Source of the DNA: Papaver somniferum
Lineage: Eukaryota; Streptophyta; Magnoliopsida; Ranunculales; Papaveraceae
Length of the DNA: 64,000 bases
Assembly (NCBI RefSeq): GCF_003573695.1
Contig: NC_039368.1
Coordinates: 85,960,455-86,024,454 of the forward strand
Reading direction: 5' to 3'
The notes beneath the pieces are model-generated. The model was given only the letters and a program-made list of their open reading frames with translations. It had not been told where the DNA came from and searched no databases. Below, one piece after another: positions 42,151 through 55,380 of this stretch (within the stretch, counting starts at the first letter, position 1; every line of letters starts with the position of its first letter). Both the position numbers and the translations under genes were made by a program.

Positions 42151-42830
42151 AAATGTCATACCAATACATAAGTCAGGCACTGTGATTTGTTTTACCAAGA
42201 TACATAATAAATTATGATTGGTTCTACTAACTCACACATATTGGTAATCCAAGGATATACAATGAATAACAATATCAATAAGCCTAGTGATTTCCCTTTC
42301 GATTCACAAAACAAGTTTATGAATGTACTTATTTTAAACAAATGCAAACATTGTTTCCTAGGATGAAATCTTCATGTTTACCCATACACATAATCACAAT
42401 AGCAATCATACGATTATGTCGATGTCTTATATACGAAGTTCAAAAGATAAGCTTATACTTCGTATTTTGATTCCTTAATATAATGTCTCACTACTAGAGT
42501 ATAATTATTCACAGGTTCGCAGTTGTGTTTTCAATATAGCACGACTTGAAAGATACGTTAGGAGTAAAAAATTTCAAATTAAAATATTATTAACATCAAG
42601 AGGAAGGATGATATCGTCGTTGTAGCTCGTCACTTCTTCACATTCTTTAAGTCTTCGAGTAATACTTGTATATCTCATAATCCTAGTCTTTCTAGTTTAA
42701 CTTATACGAAGGTGACTCTAGTACATAATCAAGCGACTCTTTAAATGAGTTTTGATTCACTAAAATACGATAATCAAACTTGACATATCAACGCTTGGTG
42801 GGTTCAACCGAGTTATGATCTAACAATAAA

Positions 42831-43250
42831 CGTAACCTTCTCACTACTGATTATCTGAGAGACGTTGAATTTGACAGGGTGCTCATAGATGCGGGAAATG
42901 ATGTCAATATCATCACTGTCAAAACTTTGATAGCTGCAGGGGTTCTCAATCGCGAAGTCGTTTACTCTCCAACAATAATTAAAGACTCTGGAAGAATATC
43001 CAGGAATTGTATGGCCATATTTCCCACATAAATGATTTGAAGTATGTCATGATCCAAGGACGACCATGGATGATGGGAGAAGATTCACCTTTATCACCAG
43101 TACTAACACCTCTGATAATCTATAAATTTCTGGAAGCCCTTGAGGGTTTTTAGTTATGGAAGATAGCGAAGTACCAACCCCAGCTGCGGGACAGATACCT
43201 GAAGAAGACGTCGCGATATGTCTCCAAAATATCAGCATACAAGTAAGTCA
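42831..43250 (+). pseudogene. Ty3/gypsy aspartic protease, 3' of the solo LTR
   Basis: Open reading CGT AAC CTT continues the frame of 39675. The text LRDVEFDRVLIDAGNDVNII has the retropepsin active-site block (D-A-G-N for the usual D-T/S-G-A/S), then VKTLIAAGVL and EVVYSPTIIKDSGRISRN. A shift near 43030 is followed by LKYVMIQGRPWMM, equivalent to the LLLGRPW block of Tat-type proteases. Then decay. The active-site Thr/Ser is Ala and the following residue Asn, consistent with a pseudogene. Confidence 0.75.
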
Positions 43251-46200
43251 TATCCAACTACTTTCCTTGCAACCAACTATTCTCGCTTTTTTTTTTTGCT
43301 ACCATTGATGTTCGATAAGAAAGAGCGGTAATTTATTAGTAGCCCTTGATTGATAGCTGCTTCACCAGTAAAACTGTCAAGGAAGTTCAAACCAACTGAT
43401 ATATCCGTGGTAACATCTATCTACTTCATCTTATTAATTTTATTTTTCGTCTGTCGCCATCAAGTGCTTACCCCTAAACAATGTCATTATTACGTGCTAA
43501 GAATGGGGGCTTAATGTTGATGGTGGTTTTTAGTTTAGGGCGAAAATCATAAAAGTCTGTCTACCTGACCCGGCATCATAAGTAGCAGACCTTGATATGT
43601 CTGTATTCCGCAGGGAATTTTAAAAATATATATGAGTGCCTATGTCTCTCTTCATATTGTATTGAAACTCAAGCTCCTAGATTAATTGTTCACTGGTATA
43701 AAGACTAATGAGTATTTAAGCTCCTAGCTGCATTATTCACTAATGCTGGGGATGCTTCATAATAAGCTCCTAACTGCATTATTCACTAATTTCGGAGCCT
43801 GCTGAGTATTTATCATATGTTATGTTCCCGGATGAACTCTTCATATTGACATGATATGACAATTAATGTTCACTCTCAGCTAAGTAGCATGAATTTCCGA
43901 AGTGTCAGGATTAAGGTGAGCATGAAGGAACTCATCCAGGGCGTGCTAGCTGCTCCGCTCTCCACGATAAAAATTAGTGATTTTGTATCAATGTGCAAAA
44001 TTCACCAAAAATTGATCAATTTTTTGTCGATTCACAAAATTCAATTTTTGACCTAGTTTTGCCAATTTACAAAAATTAGTTCTTTTGACCTAAAACGGAG
44101 CCTGCAAGATATCTTAATCCCTATTAGTCGAGACTAAACATAGGCAGGGTAGAAAACCGGCTCTGGAGCTAATAGAAATACAGTTATATCAAAATTTGGA
44201 AACCAGGAAGAAAATGGGAAGCCTGGAAGAAAAAGGGAAACCAGGAAGAAAGAATCACGGCTGTACGACTTGGCCGGTCGATTTGGAAAGCCTGGGCCCT
44301 TCCTGGCGCGAAAAAACAAGTTACATGATGTCCCTGGACGGACCCTTTATTATCCAAGCTAATTAAAACTCTCATAACCCGCAGAAGATGTTCACAATTT
44401 TTAAGCCAAAATAAGCTAGTCGAGCGGCCCCCAAAAGGGTCATAATTAGGTCAAGACCGTATGTGGCGGTCTTAAATTAATCACAACCACTCAAATTAGT
44501 CTGTCAAATTAAATGTCTTAGATTCAATCCTGGCGACCCATGAGGTGTCACTATTCTCACTAGTGGCCCATTTTTATCCTTGACCGGTCACGTCGCTCCT
44601 AGCCCGCATATACTGCTCTGAAGCATAGGCCAAAGTAGGCTGGTCACATCACTTATAAAATATCTAACAAATTCAATGGCAACTAACAACGGCCGCAAAT
44701 CATAAAAACCGCTGAACTTAACCGGGTTATTTGACCATCCTAGATTTAACTTGAGCTAACTAATGAGGTGCCATGATGAACACTGGTCGCCCCTATCCCA
44801 TCAGGACCGATCACCCCGTCCTCAAACTATACTAGATATCACATGGAAGCCTCTCAAGGATAGCCGGTCATGCTCCTTATATGACCGTGAAATTCGCGAC
44901 TGGTCTAAACAGGATATGAACAACGATGTTTTACATGGATCGATTATACTTAAGATGCTTACTTAACAACGATGTTTTACATGCATCGATTATAGATAAT
45001 ATTTTATAATATCGATTTTACAAATTTTTAATTATTTAACTTAAAAACACCACATGTTATTTTCTGAGCGCCGACTCACAACAAATCTTTTTCATACGTC
45101 TTGAGTTACTCAAGGGTCTCATCCAGGTAACAAATTATAGTATAGGATTTTACCTGGGATTCTTAGTATTATAAATCATGCCATTCATGACTAAGTGAAT
45201 TTCCTACAAATACTCGAGACATCATATATGTCACAACTGGGGGATGTACATCAAGGTATTGTTCTGGCGGTTTACAGCATGCGGCGTGCAATACGCCTAT
45301 TAAGAGAAAGTTCCTGGAATAACAGATAAGTAACATGTTGAGGAGTAGCGGGAGTACAAACCGACCAGTCTTCCCATAACTACAAGACACGATTTTCATC
45401 ACTCACTCATGATCTCCACTACTTCGCAACTCCTACTTCCAGCAAGATCAGTGTGTTCGACTATGACTTATATAAATAAATTTTCAATCTATTTCAACCA
45501 GGATAATCAGTTATCAACACAGGTATTCAGAAACCATCCAGGATTCACAACTTACACTTTGCAAGTAAATTCTACATTCTGATAAAAGTCATATAACTAC
45601 ATTTCAAAGAATTCATCATTCTGATCTCAACACTTTCTTTGCTTCCCTCCTTAAGACCCTTCACCTTCATCTTGTGACCGAAGCAAGACTGGAATGACCA
45701 TTTATTGGTTTAGGCCAGGATTATACAGATTGATCTCTCTAATCTAAAATACTCATGTGCAGTACATTTTTTTTAAGGTTTAGATTCGTTTCTCATCAGA
45801 ATACCTAATTTTACATTTTTATCGAGGATCAGTTTTTACCCTACGACTAGCAAAATCCCAATCATGTCAGGGCTTACGACTAGGAGTTTTTATCGACCAA
45901 GATGTAACCACCTCTCATACGGCCAAGTTGATAATAACTCTTAGTCGTAATGGACCCTAAATTCATAAATCTTATGCATTAAACGAATCTAAAAGTAAAA
46001 TGAATGGTGGGTTTTTCGATTCTTAACATTGTGTGGGATTTATTGGTGTTTCGACATATTCATTCACCGAATCTTAATTTGTGTTTCAACACCTTCATAA
46101 ACATTAAAATCACAACCAGTTGATGTTGGATTCAATCCAAATCACCATGATCTTGTCATCTCGAGAATCATTCTTGATTAACATTTTTGAATCGATGAAG

Positions 46201-46449
46201 ATTTGATGAAAATAAAATGTAAAATTTTTGGATCATAAAATTTTGTTGTTTGATCTCGAGAAGAAGAAGAGAAGAGAGAGAAAATTGTGAATAATTTTTG
46301 GTTTTAGAATTTTGAAATTTGAATTACTTTTGATTTTAGGTATACGGATAACTAAAGGGTAACCAAAACTTTTAACACAAATTTGATCTCCCCTAGCCAT
46401 TTTTGGGATATTGGAATCATATTGTATCCCCAAAATCCATACGCCTATA
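43251..46449. other. Unassigned interval with small tandem repeats
   Basis: About 3.2 kb without a supported gene. Local structure: AAGCTCCTA(A/G)CTGCATTATTCA twice (about 43719 and 43768); GGAA(A/G)CCAGGAAGAAA-type 22-bp units (44200-44255); scattered (A/C)CCGGTCA/ACTGGTC words (44570-44910); a 30-bp repeat at 44918 and 44965. 45780-46400 is A/T-rich with TCGATGAA motifs like those near 820. It may hold remains of the gypsy element whose protease is at 42831. Confidence 0.4.
44918..44994 (+). repeat. Short tandem duplication
   Basis: AACAACGATGTTTTACATG followed by (G/C)ATCGATTATA occurs at 44919-44948 and 44965-44994, 46 bp apart, with one difference. Confidence 0.85.
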
Positions 46450-48545
46450 GCCCTAATTATAGAGTTTTTTTGACAAGAGCGACTAAAGAGGTCAGTTATT
46501 TCCATTTGAGGGATAGAAGAGGAAGGAATTTCGAGCATACTAGCCACTTCATTTTCATGTTTAATACTTCATCCGTTAGAGTTTGTTTCTGCCAATTGAT
46601 ATTCGAGGGAATACAATTTAAGTAATCAAAAAGATTCTTGCAATCCCTTCCACTGAAAATTTTGACATGTTCTTCTCGATTGCCTATTGTGCTGCTTGCA
46701 ACAAGCCTAAAGCTTGTGCTTCTTCTGGTGTTGTTTCTGAGATTTTCCCTGCTTTTCCTTTTTCAAATTGACTTGCATCATTTCGAAGAATTAAAGAGAA
46801 ACCTGCAGGCACACTCTCAGATATCCAAGCAGCGTCCACATTAATTTTTCTTTGAAATAAATTTTGCTTTCGCCAATGTTCATTCTGAGTAGATCTATTG
46901 TTAGTTGAGTTCTTTGTACCTATGTATTTTTCTTTGTGCCAAAAAACTCGATGTTTCTGAATTTCTAAACTAAGTTGTTCATAAGATTGAAATTTATTAT
47001 CATAGACCCGGTTACATCTCTTTTTCGATAATCTTCATATGTATAATCAAGCTTTCCTTTTGTAACCATTCTTTAAAAATATCCGGAAAGGAAGTAGAAG
47101 TGTTGAAATAGAAAGTAACTGATAAGATCAGTACCCAAGCACCTTTTGCATAATGACAATGAAAAAGAAGTTGTTATAAGGATTCATGTTCATTACATCC
47201 ATGAGTACAGTTAGAAGAAATATCGTTCAAGAACCTAGATAGTTTGAGGTTAGTGGACACAACATTTTGTAAACATTTCCAATCAATGATCTTGATTCTT
47301 TGTGAAACTTCTAAAGCCCATAATCTAGTCCAGAAGGATTCATTCATTCCTATAGTGTAGTTATTAATGGTTCTTTCGTTTAACTTAGCGTACATTGATT
47401 TGACTGTGAATTTCCCTGAAGCAGTTAGAAGCCATCTAAGAGTATTAGGTTTATTAGTTCTGTTATTTCCTGAGATTAGTCTAATAGCACAGATTTGTTC
47501 AGCTATTAAGTTTGGAAAGGATGACTGAATAACAAAATTATTCCACTTTTTAGTATTAGGATCTATAAGGTTTTTCACTAGAGATAAGTGAGAGTATGAA
47601 GCATTCTTAAACTGGTTTAAATTTCCCCCTAATCTAGGGATCCAATTATCATCCCATATGTTTATGCTCTGTCCATCTCCAACTTCCCAAATACTGTTTT
47701 GTTCTACAAATCTAATTCCTTTACTAATACATTTTCAGATCCAAGAGCTCCGAAGATTTTTTTTTAATTCTGAAGGTTGAATGATTTCTGAAATATTTTA
47801 GTTTTAATTGAGAAACCATAAATCTTTAGGTTCAGGTAGGAGTCTCCAGGCTAATTTAGATATAAAAGCTTAGTTAAATTTAAAAGCATTTCTAAAACCT
47901 AATCCTCCCTTACAAATGGGTTTACAAAAACAAGAGCAGGAGACTGGGTAATAACCTTTATGATTGATTTATTTCCCCCACTAAAAGTGTCTCTGCAATG
48001 CATTAATCTTATTTGTTACCTTTTTAGGAAGTATAACGCAACTCATCTGATAACTAGCCATACTGGCCAACGTTGTTGTATTCAAAATCATCTTACTTGA
48101 TTGTGCTAAAAGCTTTCCTTTCCAGACATGTAATTTACCCTCCATTTTTTCTATTATGCTTTTAAATAGTTTTATTTTTGCTATGTCTATGAATAAAGGC
48201 GCTCCTAAGTAAGTATCTTTAGCGTTATTTTATTTTTTTAATTTTCAGCATTTTAGAAAGCATTCTTTGATGTTTAGGTTGGACTTTTTACTGAAGAAGA
48301 CTCCGGATTTATCGAAATTTATCAGTTGTCCAGAGGCTCTACTAAACTTATCAATAATCTGAAGAATAACATGAAATTCTCTAAGGTTAGCTCTAAGGAA
48401 CAAAAGGCAGTCATCTACGAAAAAAGAAGGGAAACTGGATTGTTGTTGGGAGTCATTGGATTCCATGCAAGGTTGCCTCAGTTTCGTTGGATAGGAGAAG
48501 CCTGGAAAAGATCTTCATACAAATCTAATATTCTCTTGTCACTCA
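46450..48545 (-). mobile_element. LINE C: 5'-truncated L1-type LINE fragment
   Basis: Minus strand, a different subfamily from LINEs A and B. In order: SRLLLSNETEATLHGIQ (about 48520), catalytic FVDDCLLFLRAN (48423 and down), LINFDKSGVFFSKK (RT/thumb), then 47578-47174 with RWLLTASGKFTVKSMYAKL and WKCLQNVVSTN (zf-RVT region), and RNase H (about 46860-46490: INVDAAWISESVPAGFSLI; PEEAQALGLLQAA; DYLNCIPSNINWQKQTL). The FxDD motif is FVDD instead of FADD. Stops interrupt the domains. The 5' half, including ORF1 and endonuclease, is missing. Confidence 0.8.
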
Positions 48546-49038
48546 TGTACTATAAAAAGAATTATTCTACATGTACCGCCTATTTAGACACGCCCAAAAC
48601 CTTTAGACACATTAAACAAGTGGGCCCGACCCTATGGAGATAACAGAGGGTCTCATTCATGGGTGGGTTTGTGTCTGCAAGGTTTATACGTTGTTTATCT
48701 GACGGTATATCAAAAAAATTTGCTGTAAAAATAAGATATATGGCGACCAGCTCAGACAATAAATAATAGAACCTTTATTGACTTGTCTATATGAAACTGA
48801 ATTAACCATTCTATCCTAGATAACTCGTTACATGTATATCAATACCCACAAATGTTTCTCCAGCTTTTTATTTCAAAAAATAATTGAAGGAATAAAAATA
48901 GCCGCTATGATAAGGAAATTTCAGTCAAAGAGTCTTACTATGTAAAGAAAGTACAACATCACAAATTGCCATGAGAATAAATAATAAAAGGATATAAATT
49001 GGTGGTTGTGTGCTAATATCCCATTTTAACGAACAAAT
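48546..49038. other. Unassigned interval before LINE B
   Basis: About 500 bp, no ORF or repeat recognised. It ends with the LINE B target sequence. If the exon at 55993-56502 belongs to a gene that spans LINE B, this would be intronic or 3' sequence of that gene. Confidence 0.4.
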
Positions 49039-49620
49039 AATCCTTTTTCTCTCGAAAGTGCGATTAACTAGGCGATCAACTCAGTGAAAAATCAGCATGA
49101 CTCGAATAAAATTTCCATCTTTAATTTCTCTCCTAATCTTAAATCTCTTTATTTGAATGTTATTTTCTAGTGATTCTTATCTATCCTAACCTGTTAGTTC
49201 ATATTTAATGGACTCTTTTATTCCCTTTCACTAATTCCAGGTATCGGTGCTTGAAGTTTGGAGTGGTTTTGCCTAGTATTCCAAGTAATCTGATCTTTTG
49301 GTTCAATGGCTCAACTTTTGATGTTTGATAAACACGTTTTGATGCGGTTATTTCTTATACCAGCTGATATCCTCTTTTTCATAAATGAAGAAATTGAATT
49401 GATTATCTTATGCCAACTTTCTAGGTTTTCAAGACAAACCAGCCGACTTTCCTTTAATGCTTTTATGGTATCGAGTAAATTATTAAGTTGTAATAATTCT
49501 TACACCAGGTGTACGACATTCATCCAGGGGAAAAGAGGTGCTAAATTATTATTACTATATGTTTATCTCGTTCTCTTCTCCCGACTTTTATCCTCTCTTC
49601 TTTTTTCTAGCTGTTCTGCA

Positions 49621-51208
49621 ATGGAACCTGAGATACTGCAAGTTCAACAGAAGATGGAGGGAACTTTGTTAAGTGATAGGTTGAGAGATTTAAGAGAACC
49701 AGAAATCTCAAGTGAAGACTTACTACAGGGAGCAGTGCAATATAAGTTTAATTTCTTAGGAAAGATATATACTGCAAAAGTTTACTCGGTTGGTGACTTA
49801 TATAAAGAATTCAAAAAGCTCTGGCCAAAAACCAAAGATATCTTCATAAAAAAGGAGGATAATGATTGTCTTCTCATAAAGTTTCATATCCAAGAAGATT
49901 ATGAAATAGTTCTCAAGTTTAGGCCTTGGTTTTTAGAAGGAGATCTGCTAGTTTTACAGCCATGGAATCCCCAAATTCCAAAAATCTCTGTGGATCTCAC
50001 TAAGCAACTCTTTTGGATATGTTTATATAACGTGCAACCAGGTCGCTAATGAGAAGATATTTTATGGTATAGCATCTGCAATTGGGGAAGTTAAAGAGCT
50101 GGACCCAAAGGATTGCATAGTTCCCAAAGGAAAGGTGCAGAAAGTTTTAGTTCTTCTCTATGTTAGAAATCCTTTACGTAGGGGATTTTAGATGAAGAAT
50201 GCTGCTGGGGAAGATGTGTGGATAAGATTATTTTATGAAAAACAACCTTTCAATATGTGGATTTTGTTATACAATAGATCATAAGAAGACAGAATGTGAA
50301 ACCATTGATGCTTATCTTCTTCAGCAACAGAGAGGTTACTTATCCTCCACCTCTATTCTTGATCCTCCGTCATGGACTAACCCGGATATAAGAGGAAAAA
50401 GAGCTGGTAACCAGCATGCAGATACAGAGCAAATGGTTCAGAACAATGAAAATCATAATCAACTTGAAGTTATTCAAAGAGAACAAAGATAAAATGGTAA
50501 TTGCTAGTTCTTCTTGCATGCATGCAGATAATATAACACTCTTAAATTGTTGCAATTTAATGTATAAGTGTCCAAAGATATGGTTAACTTGAGTCAGCAG
50601 GATGCAGACAATAACATAAGAAATATTCCTTTGGATGCTTCTTCTCCAGTCACTATGCGGTTGGTTGTAATCCTCAAGGTATGATCCAAGTTCAATTGTT
50701 AAATAACAGTGAGAAAGAAAATGTGGTCCAAAGACAAGGGAAGAGAATCAGATTTGAAGAAGGGTGTCCTAGTGGTGAAAACAATATATTTCAAACCTTG
50801 AACCAATATCTAGAAAGTAATAATATTCTAGGAACTATGTCGGAAGTAAACGTGGAGAAACAGTTGCAAATTTTTAAAAAGTCAATGGGTCAAAAAGGTG
50901 GTTACGGGTCGAATATGGATCTTCTAAAATTTTATATGGTACTAGGAGAGTTTGATGTATCTTTTGATGATCTTAATGCTGGTAACATAGATCCAGATTC
51001 ACTTCTCTATGAAAACACTTTCAAGGAGCCCCTTCAAGAGCTTATTAACCAAATTGAAGATAACCTTTCCATCTATAACTCTACTGGTCTTACTGTAGAG
51101 TTATCTAACAATGAGTGTATTAATCTGGAAGATCAGTCTCCATCCGCAGATTCTTACACTTCTTTTCATGGGACTGTTTCAGAGCAAAACTACACAAAAA
51201 AGACATAA
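49621..51208 (+). pseudogene. LINE B ORF1 (DUF4283 and CCHC knuckle)
   Basis: Start MEPEILQVQQKMEGT at 49621, chosen because LINE A conserves it. The frame is open upstream to ATG 49306, so an N-terminal extension is possible. DUF4283 at about 49745-49990 (FNFLGKIYTAKVYSVG; FRPWFLEGDLLVLQPWNP). A shift near 50045 and a stop at 50190 follow. The CCHC knuckle CGFCYTIDHKKTEC (50256-50297) has correct C-x2-C-x4-H-x4-C spacing. The last part, 50681-51208, has KENVVQRQGKRIRFEEG and an acidic C-terminal region. ORF1 protein binds LINE RNA. Confidence 0.8.
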
Positions 51209-51377
51209 AGCAACCTCTTCAAGCACTGATGGCCAGGTAAATTCCTACTCACCTTCATTTTGATTTTCCTATTTATTAAGAGTTCGCATCCAATTTATTA
51301 GTTTAAATTTCAACCACTGCCTGCTTCATTTCCATACTTCAAAGATCTTGACTTTTAATAGAGGAATTCTTGCTAAA

Positions 51378-52490
51378 ATGAAAATCTTATCTTGGAACTT
51401 TCAAGGATTAGCTGGTAAATCAAATAGGGATAATCTCCAGGATGTAATTAGAATTCATAATCCAGATATAGTTTTCTTGATGGAAACTAAAGTTGGATTT
51501 CAAAATGCAAAAAATATAAACAAAATTTTGAATTACCCAAATTCTCATTTTGTTAGCTCTATGGGGTTATCTGGTGGATTAATTCTTCTTTGGAAGGATG
51601 GATTTCCATGCGACATTGTCTGTGGCAAAGATAACATGATCACCTTCTCATAACTTCAAATGCTTCTAAACAGGAATGGCTTATCTTGTGTTTATGGATC
51701 CACCAATTATGATCTTAAAAAACAGCAATGAGAATTTATAAAGACCTTAGTGAAAATTTATTTCAAGCATGGGTGGTTATGGGTGATTTAAATTTGCATT
51801 TCTCAAATTCAAATGCTTCAACTAGTGTTAGATCCACGGATAATTAGATTTGTAATATAAACAATGGTGCAGGACTAATGGACATGGGTTATTCAGGATC
51901 ACACCATATATGGACTAGTCGCATAAATGGTCAAGGACCTAAGATAGCTAAAGTTGATTTAGCAATACACAATTCCAATTGGATTAGAGATTTCCCTGAT
52001 TCAAAGGTTAAGCATTTGCCATTCCTAGGATCAGATCATTATCCCATTCTTCTCATTACTGAATAGAAAATTGCAAAACCAAGAAATGCTTAGAAATTCT
52101 ATAAATGTTGGCTTCAAAATCCAAACTGCTCTGATGTTATTGAAAATTCTTGGAATTCCACAGGAAATAATAGAGATATAACTCACTAATAATGTCAGGA
52201 AAAAACTTTCGAGATGGAATAGAGAACATTTTGGTCGTGTTGACTTTCATATGAGACATCTCAGAAAACAATTATCGACTCTCCAATCCTAACCATATAG
52301 TGAATATAACTCTTAAAAATTGATATCACTATACAAAGGTTTAACTACTGCAAAAAGGTAGAGGCACCAGAAATCTGGAGATAGATGGTTAAAGGACTTT
52401 GATAAGAATACAACTTATTTTCATACACTTGCTAATAGAAGGAAAACTCGTAATCATATTTCAGCTCTAAAGGATGAACATGTCCAATGG
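51378..52490 (+). pseudogene. LINE B ORF2: AP endonuclease domain
   Basis: MKILSWNFQGLAGKSNRD (51378) holds the metal-binding Asn, followed by VFLMETKVG (Glu). After a stop at 51651 the other blocks lie in other frames: MGDLNLHFSN (about 51778, the D-x-N block), GYSGSHHIWTS, and FLGSDHYPILL (about 52022, catalytic His). All key residues are thus still visible, though in three frames. The domain nicks target DNA to prime reverse transcription. It is the part missing from LINE A. Confidence 0.8.
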
Positions 52491-54560
52491 CATAATTATT
52501 CTAAGGAGTTAGGAAATATTCTTACAAACTACTTTTGTTCTATTGTTAAGTCCACACACCAGTTCTATCTTCAGAGCTGTTTAATTTCATTAATACAGTT
52601 ATATTTCAAGATGAAAATGAAGCTTTATTAGCTTCTCCTGAGGAGGATGAAATCTTAGAAACACTAAAGTATATGCCAAGTTGGAATCTCTGGGCGCTGA
52701 TGGCTTTCAAGCAAGTTTTTTCTTATCTCAATGGTCAATATTTGGTAATGATGTGATACAACTAGTTAAACAATTCTTCGATACAAAAGTGATGCATACT
52801 TCCATAAATCAAACAATAACCTGTCTTATACCAAAAAATCAATATCCTTCATTACCAAGTGATTACAGGTCAATAGGTCTCTGTAATATTATTTACAAGA
52901 TCATTTCTAAGTTAATTGTCATTAGATGAAGCCACTTATGGAGAGGCTAATATCTCCTACTCAAGCAGCATATGTACCTAAAAGATATATCAATGATAAC
53001 ATTGTTATGGCTCACTAACTAATACATTCGATGAAGAAATCTAGGAAAAAGAAAGGATTAGTGGCTCTCAAAGTCGACATGTCAAAAGCAATCGATAGAA
53101 TAGAATGGTCTTTTGTGAATTATATGATTGATGCCATGGGTTTTTTCAGGATTGGAGATCCATTATTCATCAATGTAATTCGACAACGGTAGTTTCAATT
53201 CGTTTAAATGGTAGTATTTGTGAGCCGTATACTCCAATCTAGGACTTAGACAAGGGGACCCTTTTCCCCCTTATCTGTTTACCATATCTATGGAGTATCT
53301 TACAAGATCTCTTTTAGAAGCAGAAAACAAAAATAAATTGTGCGGAATCAAATTCTCAAAGAATTCAATATCCATAAACCATTTGTTATTCGCAGATGAT
53401 TGCATTTTGTTATTTGAAGCTGATCAAGATAGTATTACTCAAGTAAAGTCTTGTCTGCAAATCTTTGGTGCCCTCTCTGGACAGATGATCAAATTTTCGA
53501 AATCATCATCTTATATAACAAGTGATATTTTGCATAATCAAAACTTATCCATCTTGAACCAACTAGGAATTAAACAATAATATATTTCATATAAGTATTT
53601 AGGTTTACCCATTCTTCTAGGTAAATCTAAAAGTAAATTTTTCAATTCATTTAAAGATGCTTATGAAAACAGATTCCAAAGCTGGTGTTCTAAAATATTA
53701 AATCAAGCTGCTAGATCTACTTTAGTGAAATCAGTTTTAAATTCTATTCCTTCTAACTATATGAGCAACTTCAAGCTTCCAAAAACCTTGATCAACAAGT
53801 TGGACTCAGCTTATAGACAATTTTGGTGGGGATATAAAACAAATAAAGGGCTCAACTTAGCTGCATGGATTTCCCTATGTGCATCTAAAGATGTTAGTGG
53901 CTTAGCATTCAGAGATCTTGAACAATTTAACATTGCACTTATTACTAAACTTGCTTGGAGGATGTGTACCGAGGAAGATAAGAATTGGATTAAAATGATG
54001 AAAGAAAAATATTCACCTTTTTGCAGCTTTCGACATCTTCAAGAATCTCCCAAGAACTCATCATGGATACGGAAAGGAATATAAGTTGGTCTTCGGAATG
54101 TCAAAAGATTTCACAGATGGGATGTCAGAGATGGAAGGAAGGTTTTAGTTTGGTTTGATAAGTGGATAATAGGGTTAGATTTCCCTCCAACACCTAGAGA
54201 AACTTTTCATGAACCAGGTAGAATTTTCTATGTGTATGACCTGCTTTTAGAACAACCTAGAAGATGGAATGAGCAACTAATTTGGTCCTTGTTCCCAAAT
54301 GACATTGTTGAATTAATTCTATGTATGCAACTAGACGAACAGGGAGTAGACAAGCTTATTTGGGAACCTAGTAGAACGGGAGAGTTTTTAGTTAAAACAA
54401 CCTATAAGGCTTTAACTCAATATAAACACTCTAATACAATGGGTTCTCAAATCAATTGGAAAAGGCTTTGGAAAACAGAATCACCACATAAGGTTAAACT
54501 ATTTATTTGGAAATATTTGAGAAAAATTGTTCTTACAAGAGAAGATTTGCATAAATGCAA
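52491..54560 (+). pseudogene. LINE B ORF2: reverse transcriptase
   Basis: Pieces: GADGFQASFFLSQW (52697) to KLIVIR (52929), a broken middle part with VDMSKAIDRIEWSFV-like text (about 53075), then 53290-53580 with MEYLTRSLLEAENKNKLCG and catalytic FADD (53389-53400), LSGQMIKFSKSSSYI, then 53725-54084 (thumb region, QFWWGYKTNKGLNLAAW). Unlike LINE A the FADD is intact. Shifts near 52926, 53150 and 53240 and stops at 53578 and 54082. Confidence 0.85.
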
Positions 54561-55380
54561 CTCTTTGATAGAAACGGTTTGTCCAAGATGTTTCCAAGAG
54601 ATAGAAACTTTACAACACCTTCTTATTGACTGTGATCACTCTAGGTCTGTTTGGCTAGCCATGAATAGTAATGTGGAGTCTTTGCAAAGACAACAAATTC
54701 AAGTTACTGACTGGATACCTAGTTGGTTCAACACTGATCTTCCATCGGCACAGAATAAAGAGGACACTCAAAGGTGGATACTTATTCTGATGATCACTTC
54801 TTGGTCATTATGGAAGAATAGATGCATTAAAGTCTTTCAAAATAAAAACCAAAATTTATCTTATATAGTGCACTGCATTAAAAACATGGTCAAATAATGT
54901 GCATCATCAACTTAGTGTCCTAAAAATAATCTCCATGAAGTTTGGTCTCCACCAAATTATGCTCAATTAAAAATTAATATGGATGCTTCCTTTGATGAGC
55001 ATACTCACCCTTTTGGTATTGGCTTGATCATTTTTGATTATACAGGGAACTGCACTGGCATCAGAGGTATGTCAATGGAGGAATAGATCTTGAACAAGCC
55101 GAATGCCTAGCTACAAAAGAAGCTATCATATGGGCTAGGGATTGCGGCTTCATCAATGCCATTTTTGAGAGTGACTGTCAAAATCTCATAAACTCTATCA
55201 TATCTGCCAAACCAGTGATTCAGTGGATGAATGAACGCCTTGTAGATGAAATAAGACATATGTTATCTATTACTAGTTATGTCTCAGTTAAACATGTTAA
55301 AAGATCTCCAAACAATGATGCTAATTCTTCCATAATGACCAAGAAGTGACTGTGTAATAGCTAATTCTAGCAGAACTAAC
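54561..55380 (+). pseudogene. LINE B ORF2: zf-RVT and RNase H
   Basis: CPRCFQEIETLQHLLIDCDH (54580-54645) is the zinc-binding zf-RVT motif, intact here. The open frame ends at 54895. RNase H follows: INMDASFDEHTHPFGIGLI (54973 on; first catalytic Asp), then a stop near 55083 and further shifts to about 55350. A plant-type C-terminal RNase H is typical of this LINE group. Confidence 0.8.

Larger units (their letters stand above)
39681..42825 (-). mobile_element. Solo LTR (long-LTR family), inserted in a gypsy protease gene
   Basis: On the minus strand it starts TGTTAGATCATAACTCGG and ends CCCTCGTCTTTTCA. The TSD ATAAA lies on both sides (39676-39680; 42826-42830). Length is 3145 bp, of which 392 bp is a MITE (41280-41671). 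No internal domain is present, so I call it a solo LTR left by LTR-LTR recombination. Removing it and one TSD copy restores a continuous coding frame in the host element, which confirms the boundaries. Related fragments: 35405-36117 and 57977-60275. Confidence 0.85.

Noticed and set aside
44134..44375. Phe/Pro-rich frames on the minus strand
   Set aside because: Arise from the 22-bp GGAAACCAGGAAGAAA-type repeats.
48326..48643. 105-codon plus-strand frame
   Set aside because: Antisense shadow of the LINE C reverse transcriptase.
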